Shown here piece by piece: positions 43,320 to 51,793 of a stretch of DNA of 64,000 nt; the first letter of the stretch is position 1, and every line of letters begins with the position of its first letter. Location of the stretch: positions 186,001 through 250,000 of the forward strand of contig NZ_VFPM01000003.1 of the NCBI RefSeq assembly GCF_006716675.1, in the 5' to 3' direction. The translations under genes and the position numbers were made by a program. Source of the DNA: Humibacillus xanthopallidus. Its GTDB lineage: Bacteria > Actinomycetota > Actinomycetes > Actinomycetales > Dermatophilaceae. A model generated the notes under the pieces. The model made no database searches. It saw only the letters and a list, made by a program, of their open reading frames with translations, and was not told where the DNA came from.

Positions 43320-43419
43320 ACCCACGTCATAGTCGTTCTGTACCCATGAGGAAGGCACGTTCACGAGGTACCTAGACGCTAACCGAACCATCGGGCGTGA
43401 GGCGCGACGTCCGAAGGGT

Positions 43420-43596
43420 CTAGGTCGAGCCTCCTGCGAGCCCGCCTCCCGGCGTGCCCGGTCGCTGGTCGATGACAGCAGCGGCACCGCACCTTAGACA
43501 CTGCACTCTCACCGCTTGACCGAGGGCGCCCGAGCGGTCCCATCGGTGACCGAGCAGCCGACAGCGGAGCTTGCGGCCGACAGAGACATGGCGCAT
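43420..43596 (-). CDS. Small CxxC (DUF1660-like) protein, paralogue at 63312
   Basis: Protein of 58 aa with 'RKLRCRLLGHRWDRSGALGQ' and 'VRVQCLRCGAAAVIDQRPG'. The Cys-Leu-Arg-Cys pair together with the upstream Cys and His suggests a zinc-ribbon-like knuckle. It is clearly related to 63312-63473. ATG 43596 is chosen. Function unknown. Confidence 0.6.
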   Translation of the reverse strand: MRHVSVGRKLRCRLLGHRWDRSGALGQAVRVQCLRCGAAAVIDQRPGTPGGGLAGGST

Positions 43597-43607
43597 GCCC
43601 GTCGGTC

Positions 43608-43856
43608 TCACACCCTTACCTGAGGAGCCATGCACATCTCTGCCCAGGGGCGGCGACGAGTGGGAGTGACGGCGTTGCTGCAGGCCGTGTCACTCCTCTG
43701 CCGGCGCATCGTCATTTTCAGGCCCCCCGCCTCCGCACCGGCCATGGGCGGCGCACCATCGGGGCGCCCACCCTCGGGCGCGGTCATGGTGGAGTCCGTG
43801 TCAGAGTCCACATCGGGGTCGTACGGCTCAGTGCTCGACACCACGTGATCACTCAT
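43608..43856 (-). CDS. Small acidic hypothetical protein
   Basis: Predicted protein of 82 aa with an acidic, Asp/Ser-rich N-terminus ('YDPDVDSDTDSTMTAPEGG') and a basic C-terminal part. No domain recognised. GGGTAC (43871-43866) lies exactly nine bases before ATG 43856 on this strand; a GGGAG ribosome-site-like run overlaps this spacer. The -35 position (GGCTG) is a weak match. The start geometry favours a real gene. Confidence 0.45.
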   Translation of the reverse strand: MSDHVVSSTEPYDPDVDSDTDSTMTAPEGGRPDGAPPMAGAEAGGLKMTMRRQRSDTACSNAVTPTRRRPWAEMCMAPQVRV

Positions 43857-43936
43857 GGTGCTCCCGTACCCACAAGGTGAGTCATCAGCCCCGCGCTGCA
43901 TCGCCGGTCCGACCGTCCGCCTTTGTAGGGGGCCGG

Positions 43937-43961
43937 GTGTCTCTCGCATCGCTGAGGGTAT
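43937..43961 (+). promoter_or_regulatory. Possible stress-sigma promoter before gene fragments
   Basis: GTGTC (43937-43941), 14 bases, GGGTAT (43956-43961). It is followed by ATG 43966 of a 24-codon reading frame and then by the GT9 fragment; it may be an orphan promoter. Confidence 0.35.
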
Positions 43962-44036
43962 CGGGATGTCGCAGGATCGTTTCCGCCCGTCTCTCTTGCC
44001 GGAGGAGGTTGCTGAAGCCGGACAGGCACATCACCG

Positions 44037-44230
44037 GTGACGCCGCGCTTAAGGTCCGCTTGTCTCCCAGATGTGCATGTTGTCGGAGTGCTCAGCGCCT
44101 CCGGGATCGGCGATGTCGTCGCGACGATCCCTGCTCTGGAGCGACTTCGGGCCACCTACCCGGGACCGGCTACGGGTGACTGGCATCCAGCGTTCCTAGA
44201 GACTCGCCCCGGCCCGAAGAGCCGCACTCT
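44037..44230 (+). pseudogene. GT9 glycosyltransferase N-terminal fragment
   Basis: Remnant encoding 'DVHVVGVLSASGIGDVVATI' and 'PALERLRATYPGPATGDWHP', followed by 'AFLETRPGP', the first ~60 residues of a GT9 enzyme. The following ~270 residues are missing and the frame runs into unrelated codons ending at 44276. It is unlike either full GT9 at 9441 and 14662 in detail, so it is a separate lost gene. Confidence 0.6.
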
Positions 44231-44309
44231 CGCGGCTCTCGGACCGAGGGTGTATGCCGTCTTGAGGAGGACCTGACATCGCCCCTTCGTCGCCAAGTAG
44301 CGCGGTCGT

Positions 44310-44840
44310 TGCGACCTGGTAATGACCTGCGTCTCCTGCGACGTCGACGTGACAGTCCTGGGCGGCGTGCGTTACGCCGACGACGGGCCCTGTATGCAGG
44401 CCATCCGAGAGGCAGAGATGGTCCAGGGGCGCACGGATGGCCCTATTGACGAGAATGGGTGGCAGCTGTTCGCACAGGCCAGTGCAGGGGCGGGTTTCAG
44501 GAGCACCCTGTCCATGCCCGCCGGCCCCCGGCGGCGTGGTCACCGGCGGGGGAATCTCTACGGTGCAGGCTCGGACACCTTCTATGGTCATGTGGAGGGT
44601 CTCGCTGCCTCTTCGCGGCTCGAGCTCCCGGAGCATCGCGAACGTTGACCTGTCCATGAACACCCGGCTCGAGGCGGCCAAGGGTCCGGGCCGACTGAGG
44701 GGGCAGGGGTATGTGGACCGGACCGTCGGGACCCTGGCCAGCGCGCACGCTCTGGACGTCGACGCCGCCGCAGAGTTTTCGACGTGCGGCTGTCATGCCC
44801 AGGCCTTGGTCCTGACCTTCGAGCGGGCTACCACTTGCCC
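44310..44840 (+). pseudogene. Decayed GAF-ANTAR gene
   Basis: Remnant related to the intact gene at 48209-48916. One frame has 'VRYADDGPCMQAIREAEMVQ' and 'NGWQLFAQASAGAGFRSTLS'; the next has 'RGNLYGAGSDTFYGHVEGLA'; a later frame has 'SIANVDLSMNTRLEAAKGPG' and a worn ANTAR region 'DRTVGTLASAHALDVDAAAE'. At least two frame changes and no start. Confidence 0.65.
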
Positions 44841-44886
44841 GCAGGGCGCGCTATCGGGTTGCCGACCCATCGAACAGCGAGAGTGG

Positions 44887-46035
44887 TCAGCGCTCCCAGA
44901 GGAGGACTTCAAGGGCGGCTACCAGGCGGGAGTGCAGCGGGGCCTTTCCCTCGGCCAGCTCGATGACGTTCTCGTTGCTCCTGGCGAGTTTGTCCACTAG
45001 GTCGCATGCTTCGTCCTCGTCGCGGATCATGGTCGCAGCCAGCCTGCTGGCAGGGTCGGCCAGGTCGTGCGGAGGAACCGGGCGGCCATCGACGGTGGCG
45101 AGCAGGAGCAGGAGGCGCTGCTCGGCGCGCGAGACGCTCGGCCACAGGGCCAGGAGGTCATCGGATGCCGCGACGAGAGTCGCGCGCACCTGTCCGTGAT
45201 GTGGCTCCGCCCGGTACCCGTACGCGAGTGCCTGGTCCAGCGCAGCGGCCGCGAGGAAGAGCGTGTAGAGCAGATCCAGCCGTCGCTTCGGAGCCAGCTG
45301 GGGCGCCAGGGCCAGTCCGGCGACCACCCGCAGGGCGGGTGCGGTCGAGCTGTAGCTGCTGCCTTGGTGGGTAACGGACCCGACGAGGTCATCAAGGTGC
45401 CCGCCCCACTGATCGTCGTTGGCTGCGAGCCCGGCCAACATCCGCGGAACATCATCGGCGGCACCGTAGGCGTGCTCGAGCTTCGCCCAGTCCACCGCGT
45501 CGGCTGCAGGGAGCCTCACCGGGTCCCCCGGCCCGCCGGGCAGATCCTCGTCCACGTCGCCCGAGTCGTCCGGGCCGTCCCGCTCGACGGTGCGGACCCG
45601 GGCTGGGCTGTTGGCCAGGCAGGCCAACCGGCGCTCGCGCACTGTGGCGTCGTCGAGCTCGTGAGAGAGCCCCACGCGCGTGAACACCCGCAGGATGGTA
45701 GCGGTGTCGCCACCGCCGCTGCGGCTGGAACGGCCGCCGAATCGTTGTGCCAGCCGCCGCACCGCGGCATCCTCTTGCGCGTGCCACCACGATTCGTCGG
45801 CGTCGGGCAGGGGGCCGGTCGCGACCGAGGTAACGTCCCACCGGCCCTGTTCGTGCGGTCGCAGCGCCGGCTTGCCGAACCAGTAACTCGACGGGTCACG
45901 GCGCGCCCAGTCCACTTCGCGAACGGCAACCAGGGCGTGCCCGCGGGCGGCGAGCTGGTCGGCGAGGAGGCGGGCATCGGCCTCCTCGGGGATGGTCACC
46001 GTGTATGTCTGGGCGTGGCTCGGCTGATGCGGCAC
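44887..46035 (-). CDS. HEAT-like-repeat hypothetical protein
   Basis: Protein of about 382 aa, all-helical in its second half. 'WAKLEHAYGAADDVPRMLAG' and 'VTHQGSSYSSTAPALRVVAG' recall the HAYG...HQG motif of a HEAT-repeat-like family common in actinomycetes. The N-terminal ~150 residues ('HAQTYTVTIPEEADARLLAD') are a separate unknown domain. GTG 46035 is chosen for a GGAAGGA ribosome site; ATG 46095 would add 20 residues. Role unknown; similar proteins are often found near toxin or immunity genes but none is recognised here. Confidence 0.6.
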   Translation of the reverse strand: MPHQPSHAQTYTVTIPEEADARLLADQLAARGHALVAVREVDWARRDPSSYWFGKPALRPHEQGRWDVTSVATGPLPDADESWWHAQEDAAVRRLAQRFGGRSSRSGGGDTATILRVFTRVGLSHELDDATVRERRLACLANSPARVRTVERDGPDDSGDVDEDLPGGPGDPVRLPAADAVDWAKLEHAYGAADDVPRMLAGLAANDDQWGGHLDDLVGSVTHQGSSYSSTAPALRVVAGLALAPQLAPKRRLDLLYTLFLAAAALDQALAYGYRAEPHHGQVRATLVAASDDLLALWPSVSRAEQRLLLLLATVDGRPVPPHDLADPASRLAATMIRDEDEACDLVDKLARSNENVIELAEGKAPLHSRLVAALEVLLWER

Positions 46036-46413
46036 GAGGGCGGATCCTTCCCGGCCCGACTGCGTTCGAGTGCGGTCGCCCGACCCTACCTGCACCGGCC
46101 CCCCAGGGAGCGTCCTGGCTCAGGCCACGAGCACGCGCCACGGGGCCGGGGGCGGCCCGATGCCAACCCGCCCCAGAGCCAACGACGCACACTTCTGCAG
46201 CAAACGGAGTCGGTTCCTCATAAGCGAATACGACCCCGTCGGTACCCCCGCAGGCGGCGAAAGTACGGACTTCTCGGCCTGATGCCAGATGGAAGACGTG
46301 ATGCCACGCAAGTTCTGCGTACGCCCTGCCACGTCTTGGTCCAGGGCCGCCGCGTCATCGCAACTTGCGCCATGAACAACAACCGAGTCGGTCCAGCCTG
46401 CTGCAATCGAGCC

Positions 46414-46857
46414 ATGTCCGACGATGTCGCCCTCGTCCTGGCGTGGATCGAGGCGAGCCAGCGCGCCCGGAACTCGCGCCAGGACTTCGAGGCTTTGCGC
46501 CCATTCCTCGCCGACGATGTCCAAGTGAAACTAGCCAGTCCGTGGACGGACTCGCCCTGGCGGATCGCGTACACGAGCGCTGACCAAATGGTCGAGCGGC
46601 TCACCGCCCCGATCAATCAGGGATCCACCCTGACTACAGAGAACACGAATGTGGTCCAGGTTGGCAAGGACGTCCTCGTCGAGCAGTTGTCCACCATCAC
46701 CCTTGCCGACGACGACCACGTCAGCATGGTCTGCCACATCTTCACCGTCGAGGACGGCCGGATCACGCAGCTGCGCACCTACCGCAACGACCACGGCCCC
46801 CGACCGGCTGAGAAGGTGGGCGATAGGCGGCGCTGTGGACGCGCCTACGAAGGATGA
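46414..46857 (+). CDS. SnoaL/NTF2-like nuclear-transport-factor-2 family protein
   Basis: Small alpha+beta barrel protein of 147 aa with the SnoaL-like pattern: 'ARNSRQDFEALRPFLADDVQ' at the N-terminus and 'SMVCHIFTVEDGRITQLRTY' near the C-terminus. It may bind or isomerise a small molecule; a catalytic role cannot be named. There is no clear ribosome site. Neighbours are a HEAT-like gene and an ANTAR cluster. Confidence 0.65.
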   Translation: MSDDVALVLAWIEASQRARNSRQDFEALRPFLADDVQVKLASPWTDSPWRIAYTSADQMVERLTAPINQGSTLTTENTNVVQVGKDVLVEQLSTITLADDDHVSMVCHIFTVEDGRITQLRTYRNDHGPRPAEKVGDRRRCGRAYEG

Positions 46858-47316
46858 TATGGCTCCGGGGGTGACCGTACACGGCGTGAGCAGCCTGTGA
46901 TTGGATCGTCGCGCACATCACCGACGGTGTGCGGGCCAGGTCTGAACCACGATTCCGTGCATGTCCACACGTCGCTGTCCACCTGTCAGGCACGCAACCG
47001 GGGAACTGGCATCCCTCGAGCGCTGCAGCCGCTTCCGTGCCGCGTCGACTGTCTAGGTCAGCGGCGGGCGGAGTCTCGACCCGGCGGCGGTGCGTTGACC
47101 CAAGCTCGCTGCTGCAGCGCTGCGCCGGACCGGAGCCCGCTGGCCGTCTCGGACCCGGCGAACTCGGACTCGACGAACGCCCGGTCGCCTCGACCGGGGT
47201 GGTGGGGGTCGAGGAGTAGCCCTGCGAGGGGCCGGGCCCGGTGGAGGGTGTCCAGGAACCTGGTCAAGCACGGGCGAGCTGCCGCTCGTCGCTGCCGAGG
47301 GCGACCAGGAAACGCC
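46858..47316. other. Gap without a recognised gene
   Basis: About 460 bases between the SnoaL-like gene and the leftward GAF-ANTAR gene. Several long frames exist by GC bias but none has a recognisable protein. I see no promoter or repeat of note. Confidence 0.4.
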
Positions 47317-48060
47317 CTAACGTCGCTGGTGCGGCGTGACGTCCACATCGCCGGTGTCGATGACGTCGAGGGCCACGTCTCGCAATTTGCGGTTGGTGTT
47401 TTGACTGGCGATCCGCAGCAGGTCGAAGGCCTGATCGCGTGTCAGCTTGTGTTGGCCCATGAGCACACCAACTGCCGTGCCGATGTCCCGGTTGGACGAC
47501 AGCGCTCTTTCGAGGTTCTCCGCTCGGTCGCGAAGATGGGCGGCCGACACGGCCTGCGCTGCGTGGGTGGTCAGAAGGAGCCCCTCAGCAAGGTCGTGGT
47601 CGTCGAACGCGTCAGGCAAGCGTCCATAAAGGTTCAGGCCTGCAATCACTCCGGCGAACTCGAGGTTCATCCGGTAGGACAACATGCTGCTCAGGCCGAG
47701 CTCGGCCTGCACGCGATGACCGTACTCCGGCCAGCGGTCGTCAGACGCGAGGTCCCTGGGGCTGTAGATCGCCTGGTCGACGATCGCATCGACGCACGGA
47801 CCCGAGCCCAGGGCGTACTGGATGGCATCGGCTCGTCTGGCGACATCGTCGGTTGCTGCTGACGTGACAAAGCGATCATGCTTCAGCGTCGTGATGCTCG
47901 CCGCCGCCGCGTGGGGAATGCGGTCCACGGCGAGCTGGGTGACCGCGTCGAAGGGGTTGGCCTCCGAAGAGTGCAGGAGTTGCTGACCCAGACGTTGGTA
48001 GTCGACCGCAACCCGGCGCAAGTGGCCGGGAATGCGGGCCATGGTGTCCGTCTCGTTCAT
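47317..48060 (-). CDS. GAF-ANTAR regulator
   Basis: Cytoplasmic sensor/RNA-binding regulator of 247 aa. GAF domain (~30-170): 'NPFDAVTQLAVDRIPHAAAA', 'YALGSGPCVDAIVDQAIYSP', 'FAGVIAGLNLYGRLPDAFDD'. ANTAR domain (~190-240): 'RDIGTAVGVLMGQHKLTRDQ' and 'NRKLRDVALDVIDTG'. ATG 48060 is chosen. It may sense a small ligand and bind RNA two-hairpin targets, preventing termination. It is arranged head to tail with the next GAF-ANTAR gene. Confidence 0.85.
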   Translation of the reverse strand: MNETDTMARIPGHLRRVAVDYQRLGQQLLHSSEANPFDAVTQLAVDRIPHAAAASITTLKHDRFVTSAATDDVARRADAIQYALGSGPCVDAIVDQAIYSPRDLASDDRWPEYGHRVQAELGLSSMLSYRMNLEFAGVIAGLNLYGRLPDAFDDHDLAEGLLLTTHAAQAVSAAHLRDRAENLERALSSNRDIGTAVGVLMGQHKLTRDQAFDLLRIASQNTNRKLRDVALDVIDTGDVDVTPHQRR

Positions 48061-48208
48061 GAGGCTCCCGTCGGTATCCCACAGTTCAGGCGAGGTCAGT
48101 GTGTAGAGAGTTCGAGGTGGATGTCTCCGCGACCGGACCAGGTGCACCGGCCCGTCTTCCCATACCCGTCCACCCCTCATTCCACCTGTTCGGATTCATG
48201 GTCGCGCG

Positions 48209-48916
48209 TCAGCCACCATCACGGGGAGGGGGAGGATGGACGATGAACAGCGCAAGCGAGACGACGGGGACTCCTGCTCGGGCAGCTGCCTGCCGGAGGT
48301 TGTTCTCCGCCTCCTCGAAGCTCACGTGGTGGGTCTCGATGAGGACACCGATGGCGGTGCTGATGGTGTTGGCATCTTCAATGCGGGCAGGCGCCTTGAC
48401 GGCTTCGAGGCGTGAGCTGAAGGAGAGGTCAGCATTGCTGATGGCGCCGGCGGCCCATGCCCCGAACAGCTTGGCCAAGGCCTCGTGATGGCCAGCGAAG
48501 GAGTCATTGCGACCTCCGTAGAGGTTCACCCCTCCGGTCACGGTGGACCCGCCGAAGATGGGCAGAGACAGGGTGCTGAGGACACCCGTGGCGGCGCTGG
48601 CCTGGGCGAACAGCTGCCAGCGACCCTCGTCGAGCAGTTCGCTGTGGTCGACCGCGACGTGCTCACCTCGCTGGATCGCGGCCTCGCAGGGGCCGGCATC
48701 GACGTATTGCAGGCCATCGAGCGCGCCAGCGACGTCGGGTGCTGACACGTAGGTCAACGTCACCCCTTCGCTGATCTGAGTGACACTCATTCCGACGAGG
48801 CTCGGCACGAGGCGCCTTGCGGCCTCGGCCAATTGCAACATCTGCGCCTCGACGTCCTCGTCCTGGTGCTGCGACAACTGATGGAGTGCTGCCCGGGTTT
48901 CAGGGATCGGTTCCAC
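48209..48916 (-). CDS. GAF-ANTAR regulator
   Basis: GAF-ANTAR protein of 235 aa. GAF domain: 'LVGMSVTQISEGVTLTYVSA', 'DAGPCEAAIQRGEHVAVDHS', 'GVNLYGGRNDSFAGHHEALA'. ANTAR: 'TISTAIGVLIETHHVSFEEA' and 'NNLRQAAARAGVPVVSLALF'. It starts with GTG 48916, which lies nine bases after a GGGTAG -10 on the minus strand, suggesting leaderless mRNA. Paralogue of the decayed copy at 44310. Confidence 0.85.
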   Translation of the reverse strand: MEPIPETRAALHQLSQHQDEDVEAQMLQLAEAARRLVPSLVGMSVTQISEGVTLTYVSAPDVAGALDGLQYVDAGPCEAAIQRGEHVAVDHSELLDEGRWQLFAQASAATGVLSTLSLPIFGGSTVTGGVNLYGGRNDSFAGHHEALAKLFGAWAAGAISNADLSFSSRLEAVKAPARIEDANTISTAIGVLIETHHVSFEEAENNLRQAAARAGVPVVSLALFIVHPPPPRDGG

Positions 48917-48925
48917 ACCCTCCTC

Positions 48926-48950
48926 CTACCCCGACATCACACGTGTAAGC
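48926..48950 (-). promoter_or_regulatory. Probable SigB/SigF-type promoter before GAF-ANTAR 48916
   Basis: Minus strand GCTTA (48950-48946), 14 bases, GGGTAG (48931-48926), then nine bases to GTG 48916. -35 box is a weaker match. Confidence 0.45.
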
Positions 48951-49045
48951 GGGCCATTCACAGCACCATCACCTCCATTGCGGTGCTGTGCGCAGGTGAA
49001 CGCGCGTCCCTCCCCTGAGGGCACGGGCCTCGTCAGTGCCAGACG

Positions 49046-49336
49046 TCAGTCACCCATGGTGGTGACGTGGTCCCACACCCGGTGAAGCGCGAGGAGCTGA
49101 GCCAGCTCCCCCAGCGCGGCCTGTCCCTCACGCAGAGTGACGACAGCCTTGCAGTGACGCCACATCTCGCCGACGACGACGCCGATTCGCGGATCCGTCG
49201 GAGCAGCTGACGGCAGGCTCGGCTGGCTAGCGCGAGCGTCCAGACCCGGCACGGCGTCCGCTCCGGGCGCGGCACCGAGCACGACCAGGGCATCGAAGAC
49301 GGCGGGACAGAGGACATGGCTGGCCACCTCGAGAAG
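49046..49336 (-). CDS. Hypothetical protein, possibly remnant
   Basis: Minus-strand frame with coding-like composition: 'SHVLCPAVFDALVVLGAAPG' and 'RIGVVVGEMWRHCKAVVTLR'. About 96 aa if started at a GTG near 49336; ATG 49327 is another choice. No ribosome site, no domain recognised. It may be a fragment of a lost gene. Confidence 0.35.
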   Translation of the reverse strand, partial: LLEVASHVLCPAVFDALVVLGAAPGADAVPGLDARASQPSLPSAAPTDPRIGVVVGEMWRHCKAVVTLREGQAALGELAQLLALHRVWDHVTTMGD

Positions 49337-49451
49337 CGCGGGGTGTGTCCGAGCAACGGCCTCGTGGGTGGGGTTGATGCTGGATATTCTTGAAGGGGCC
49401 GGTTGTGCAGTGAGCCGGGCCGAGCCACTCGACCGTTGCAGGAGCGGAACG

Positions 49452-49790
49452 ATGACGACAACTCATCACCCAAGTCCCGACCACGCTCACCAGAGCCAGT
49501 CTGCGGCCGCGCCCTGGCCGGCGGCCGGAGGCCAGACGGAGATCGAAGCGTTGATTCTTGAGATGCTGCAACAGTTGGATGACGCCGGCACGAAGGTGGG
49601 CCACCTCGAGAGGGCTCTCGATCACAGCCGTGACATCGGCGCCGCCGTGGGTGTGCTGATGGCAGGCCACAAGCTCAAGCAGGCGGATGCGTTCGAGCTG
49701 CTGCGCGAGACGAGTCAGGAGCAGAATCGCAAGCTCTACGACCTGGCCTTGGCCGTGATCGACACCGGGGAGCTGCCGACCCGCGACTGA
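49452..49790 (+). CDS. ANTAR-domain protein
   Basis: Regulator of 112 aa with a short Pro/Gln-rich N-terminus, a coiled-coil-like helix ('EALILEMLQQLDDAGTKVGH'), and a C-terminal ANTAR domain: 'LERALDHSRDIGAAVGVLMA' and 'QEQNRKLYDLALAVIDTGEL'. ATG 49452 has a good AGGAGCGG ribosome site. There is no GAF domain, so it is an RNA-binding module without an obvious sensor. Confidence 0.82.
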   Translation: MTTTHHPSPDHAHQSQSAAAPWPAAGGQTEIEALILEMLQQLDDAGTKVGHLERALDHSRDIGAAVGVLMAGHKLKQADAFELLRETSQEQNRKLYDLALAVIDTGELPTRD

Positions 49791-50163
49791 TGCCGCCTGT
49801 CCACGGGACCGACGGCACGCAGGGTGGCGCTCGCCGTGACCTCCGGCCCGTGGGCGTGGGCCGCCGTCGTCGACGTGCAGCTCTCACTCGGCAGCCAGTG
49901 CTGTGGCCGCGGCCATCGCGCGGGAAGTGAGCTGCGCCTCCACAACGTGGATCCTCGCACTTGGGCCGGACATCGGCATGCGGTAGCGCCCATGCGCCCG
50001 GCAGGCGGAACGACACTGCCGCTTCGCGGCGGAACGACACTGCCGCTTCGCGGCGAAGTGGGGCAATCACAGGGGCCTTGGAGCTGATGGTCAACAGTCG
50101 GGGCTCGAACCGACCCGGTGTCTGCGATTGATGGACCTCTCGCGTACTTCGAGGGGGTCATCC
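49791..50163. other. Gap with tandem repeat, no recognised gene
   Basis: About 370 bases. Contains the 24-bp tandem repeat at 50004-50051. A stretch near 50088-50110 resembles a tRNA T-arm on the minus strand but pairs badly. No gene supported. Confidence 0.4.
50004..50051 (+). repeat. 24-bp perfect tandem duplication
   Basis: The unit at 50004-50027 (starting GGCGGAACGACA) is repeated exactly at 50028-50051. It lies in a non-coding gap just before the gene interrupted by IS256 copy 2. Confidence 0.7.
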
Positions 50164-50357
50164 ATGCGCTCGGTCCGGTGCCTGGTGATGGCGTTGGCAT
50201 GCGTCACGTCGTTCGCCCTTGAGGCCCGCACGACGGAGGCCCCTGGACCCGCACGAACCAGCCCTCCGGGACCGCTGCGGGACCCGTCGCCGTGGACCTG
50301 TACACCCGTTGCGGCATCCGTTTCCTACAGATCGGCGACACCTGGTAGAGCGCGTCG

Positions 50358-50365
50358 GAGGCCTG
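50358..50365. repeat. Left 8-bp target duplication of IS256 copy 2
   Basis: GAGGCCTG, repeated exactly at 51786-51793. Confidence 0.85.
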
Positions 50366-51785
50366 GGTCAAGTCCCCGGTGGTGGTGTAGCGCTGCGTGA
50401 TTCTTGGTGATGGGTCAGGCGGTCAGGGCGGGTAGGTTATCGGCTCCGATCTCGGGTTCGGTGGTGGGGACGAGGTTCATGCGGGAGCGGGCCAGGACGT
50501 CCAGTCCGAGGTAGCGGCGGCCTTCGGCCCATTCGTCGGTCTGCTCGGCCAGGACGGCTCCGACGAGGCGGACGATGGCTTCGCGGTTGGGGAAGATCCC
50601 GACGGCGTCGGTGCGGCGGCGGATCTCTTTGTTGAGCCGTTCGGTCGGGTTGTTCGACCAGATCTGGGTCCAGATCTCCTTGGGGAAGCCGGTGAAGGAC
50701 AGCAGGTCCTCGCGGGCGCGGTCGAGGTGTTCGAAGACGGCGGGGAGCTTGTCCTGGACGTAGTCGAGCAGCCGGTCGAAGTGGGCGTGGACGGCGGCTG
50801 CGTCGGGCTGGTCGTAGACCGAGTGCAGCATCGCCTTGACCGCGGGCCACATCGCCTTCGGGGTCACTCCCATCAGGTTGAAGGCGTAATGGGTGCGGCA
50901 GCGCTGCCACGCGGCGCCGGGAAGGTTGGCCGCGATGGCCTCGCGCAGCCCGGCGTGCGCGTCGGAGGTGACGAGCCGGACGCCGGTCAGGCCGCGGGCC
51001 ACCAGGTCGGCGAAGAACTCATTCCAGGCGGCACCGGTTTCCGCGGTGGCGACCCGCATGCCGAGCACTTCGCGGTGTCCGTCGCCGTTGACGCCGGTCG
51101 CGAGCAGCACGACGGCATTGACGACGCGGCCGCCCTCGCGGACCTTCATCGTGAGTGCGTCGGCGGTGACGAATGTGAAGGGGCCTGCCGCGCCGAGGGG
51201 TCGGTGGCGGAAGTCCTCGACGAGCTGGTCCAGGTCGGTGGCCATCCGCGAGACTTGCGACTTCGACAGCGAGTCGATCCCGAGGGTCTTGACGAGCTTG
51301 TCCATGCGGCGGGTGCTGACGCCGGCGAGGTAGCAGTCAGCGACCACGGTGATCAGCGCGGACTCTGCCCGTTTGCGGCGCTCGAGGAGCCACTCGGGGA
51401 AGTAGGTGCCCTTGCGCAGCTTGGGGATCGCGACGTCGATGGTGCCGACCCGGGTGTCCAGGTCGCGGTGCCGGTAGCCGTTGCGTTGGCTCGAGCGTCC
51501 GGGTGTAGGGCGGCCCCACTCGGCGCCGACCACGGCGTCGGCATCGGCGCAGAGCAGGGCGTTGATGATCGACTGCAGCAGCGAACGCATCAGGTCCGGG
51601 CTCGCCTCGGCCAGTGCCTCGCCGAGCAGGCCGGCAGGGTCGACAATGTGTGGTGCGGTCATCGTGATGGTTCCGTTCGAGAGATCTGTGGAAGGTGAAC
51701 TCGAAGGATCACGCGGTGGCCGCTCCTGCGTCCACGCTCGGGACGAACTCGACGACCGCGCTACACCACTATCAGGGACTCAACT
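50366..51785 (-). mobile_element. IS256-family insertion sequence, copy 2
   Basis: About 1.42 kb, ends related to copy 1: left GGTCAAGTCC, right (read inward) AGTTGAGTCC, both followed by a GTGGTGTAGCGC block. Flanked by the 8-bp repeat GAGGCCTG. It carries one intact transposase. Confidence 0.9.
50415..51662 (-). CDS. IS256-family transposase (copy 2)
   Basis: DDE transposase, 415 aa, with the same landmarks as copy 1: 'SQRNGYRHRDLDTRVGTIDV', 'TFVTADALTMKVREGGR', 'VRLVTSDAHAGLREAI', 'WQRCRTHYAFNLMGVTPK' and 'IWSNNPTERLNKEIRRRTDA'. Full length and intact. Sequence differs enough from copy 1 that the two elements arrived independently rather than as a recent duplication. Confidence 0.92.
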   Translation of the reverse strand: MTAPHIVDPAGLLGEALAEASPDLMRSLLQSIINALLCADADAVVGAEWGRPTPGRSSQRNGYRHRDLDTRVGTIDVAIPKLRKGTYFPEWLLERRKRAESALITVVADCYLAGVSTRRMDKLVKTLGIDSLSKSQVSRMATDLDQLVEDFRHRPLGAAGPFTFVTADALTMKVREGGRVVNAVVLLATGVNGDGHREVLGMRVATAETGAAWNEFFADLVARGLTGVRLVTSDAHAGLREAIAANLPGAAWQRCRTHYAFNLMGVTPKAMWPAVKAMLHSVYDQPDAAAVHAHFDRLLDYVQDKLPAVFEHLDRAREDLLSFTGFPKEIWTQIWSNNPTERLNKEIRRRTDAVGIFPNREAIVRLVGAVLAEQTDEWAEGRRYLGLDVLARSRMNLVPTTEPEIGADNLPALTA

Positions 51786-51793
51786 GAGGCCTG
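51786..51793. repeat. Right 8-bp target duplication of IS256 copy 2
   Basis: GAGGCCTG, the partner of 50358-50365. Confidence 0.85.

Larger units (their letters stand above)
41183..43330 (-). pseudogene. mgtC: MgtC/SapB-family protein, IS256-interrupted and nonsense-mutated
   Basis: Membrane protein gene on the minus strand, split by an IS256-family element (41880-43311). Removing the element and one 8-bp target repeat restores a reading frame that begins with ATG 43330 and reads 'MTWVSSTTWTETTLLGLAFV', so the insertion is within the first ten codons. A second lesion is an in-frame TGA at 41692-41690, just before 'PSRIAAQVVTGVGFLGAG'. The remaining 3' part (41183-41656) has the MgtC helices and the soluble C-terminal domain. 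Upstream GGGTAC (43345-43340) is nine bases from the ATG, with a weak -35. The gene is doubly inactivated. Confidence 0.85.

Noticed and set aside
41919..43349. Long + strand frame opposite IS256 transposase 1
   Set aside because: Antisense shadow of the transposase caused by GC bias; same for 50727-51698 opposite transposase 2.
45067..46413. Long + strand frame preceding the SnoaL-like gene
   Set aside because: It is the antisense of the HEAT-like gene; only the part from ATG 46414 has protein-like conservation.
50088..50110. tRNA T-arm-like sequence on the minus strand (GGTTCGAGCCCC)
   Set aside because: Stem pairing fails at the third position and no cloverleaf can be built around it; chance or an old remnant.
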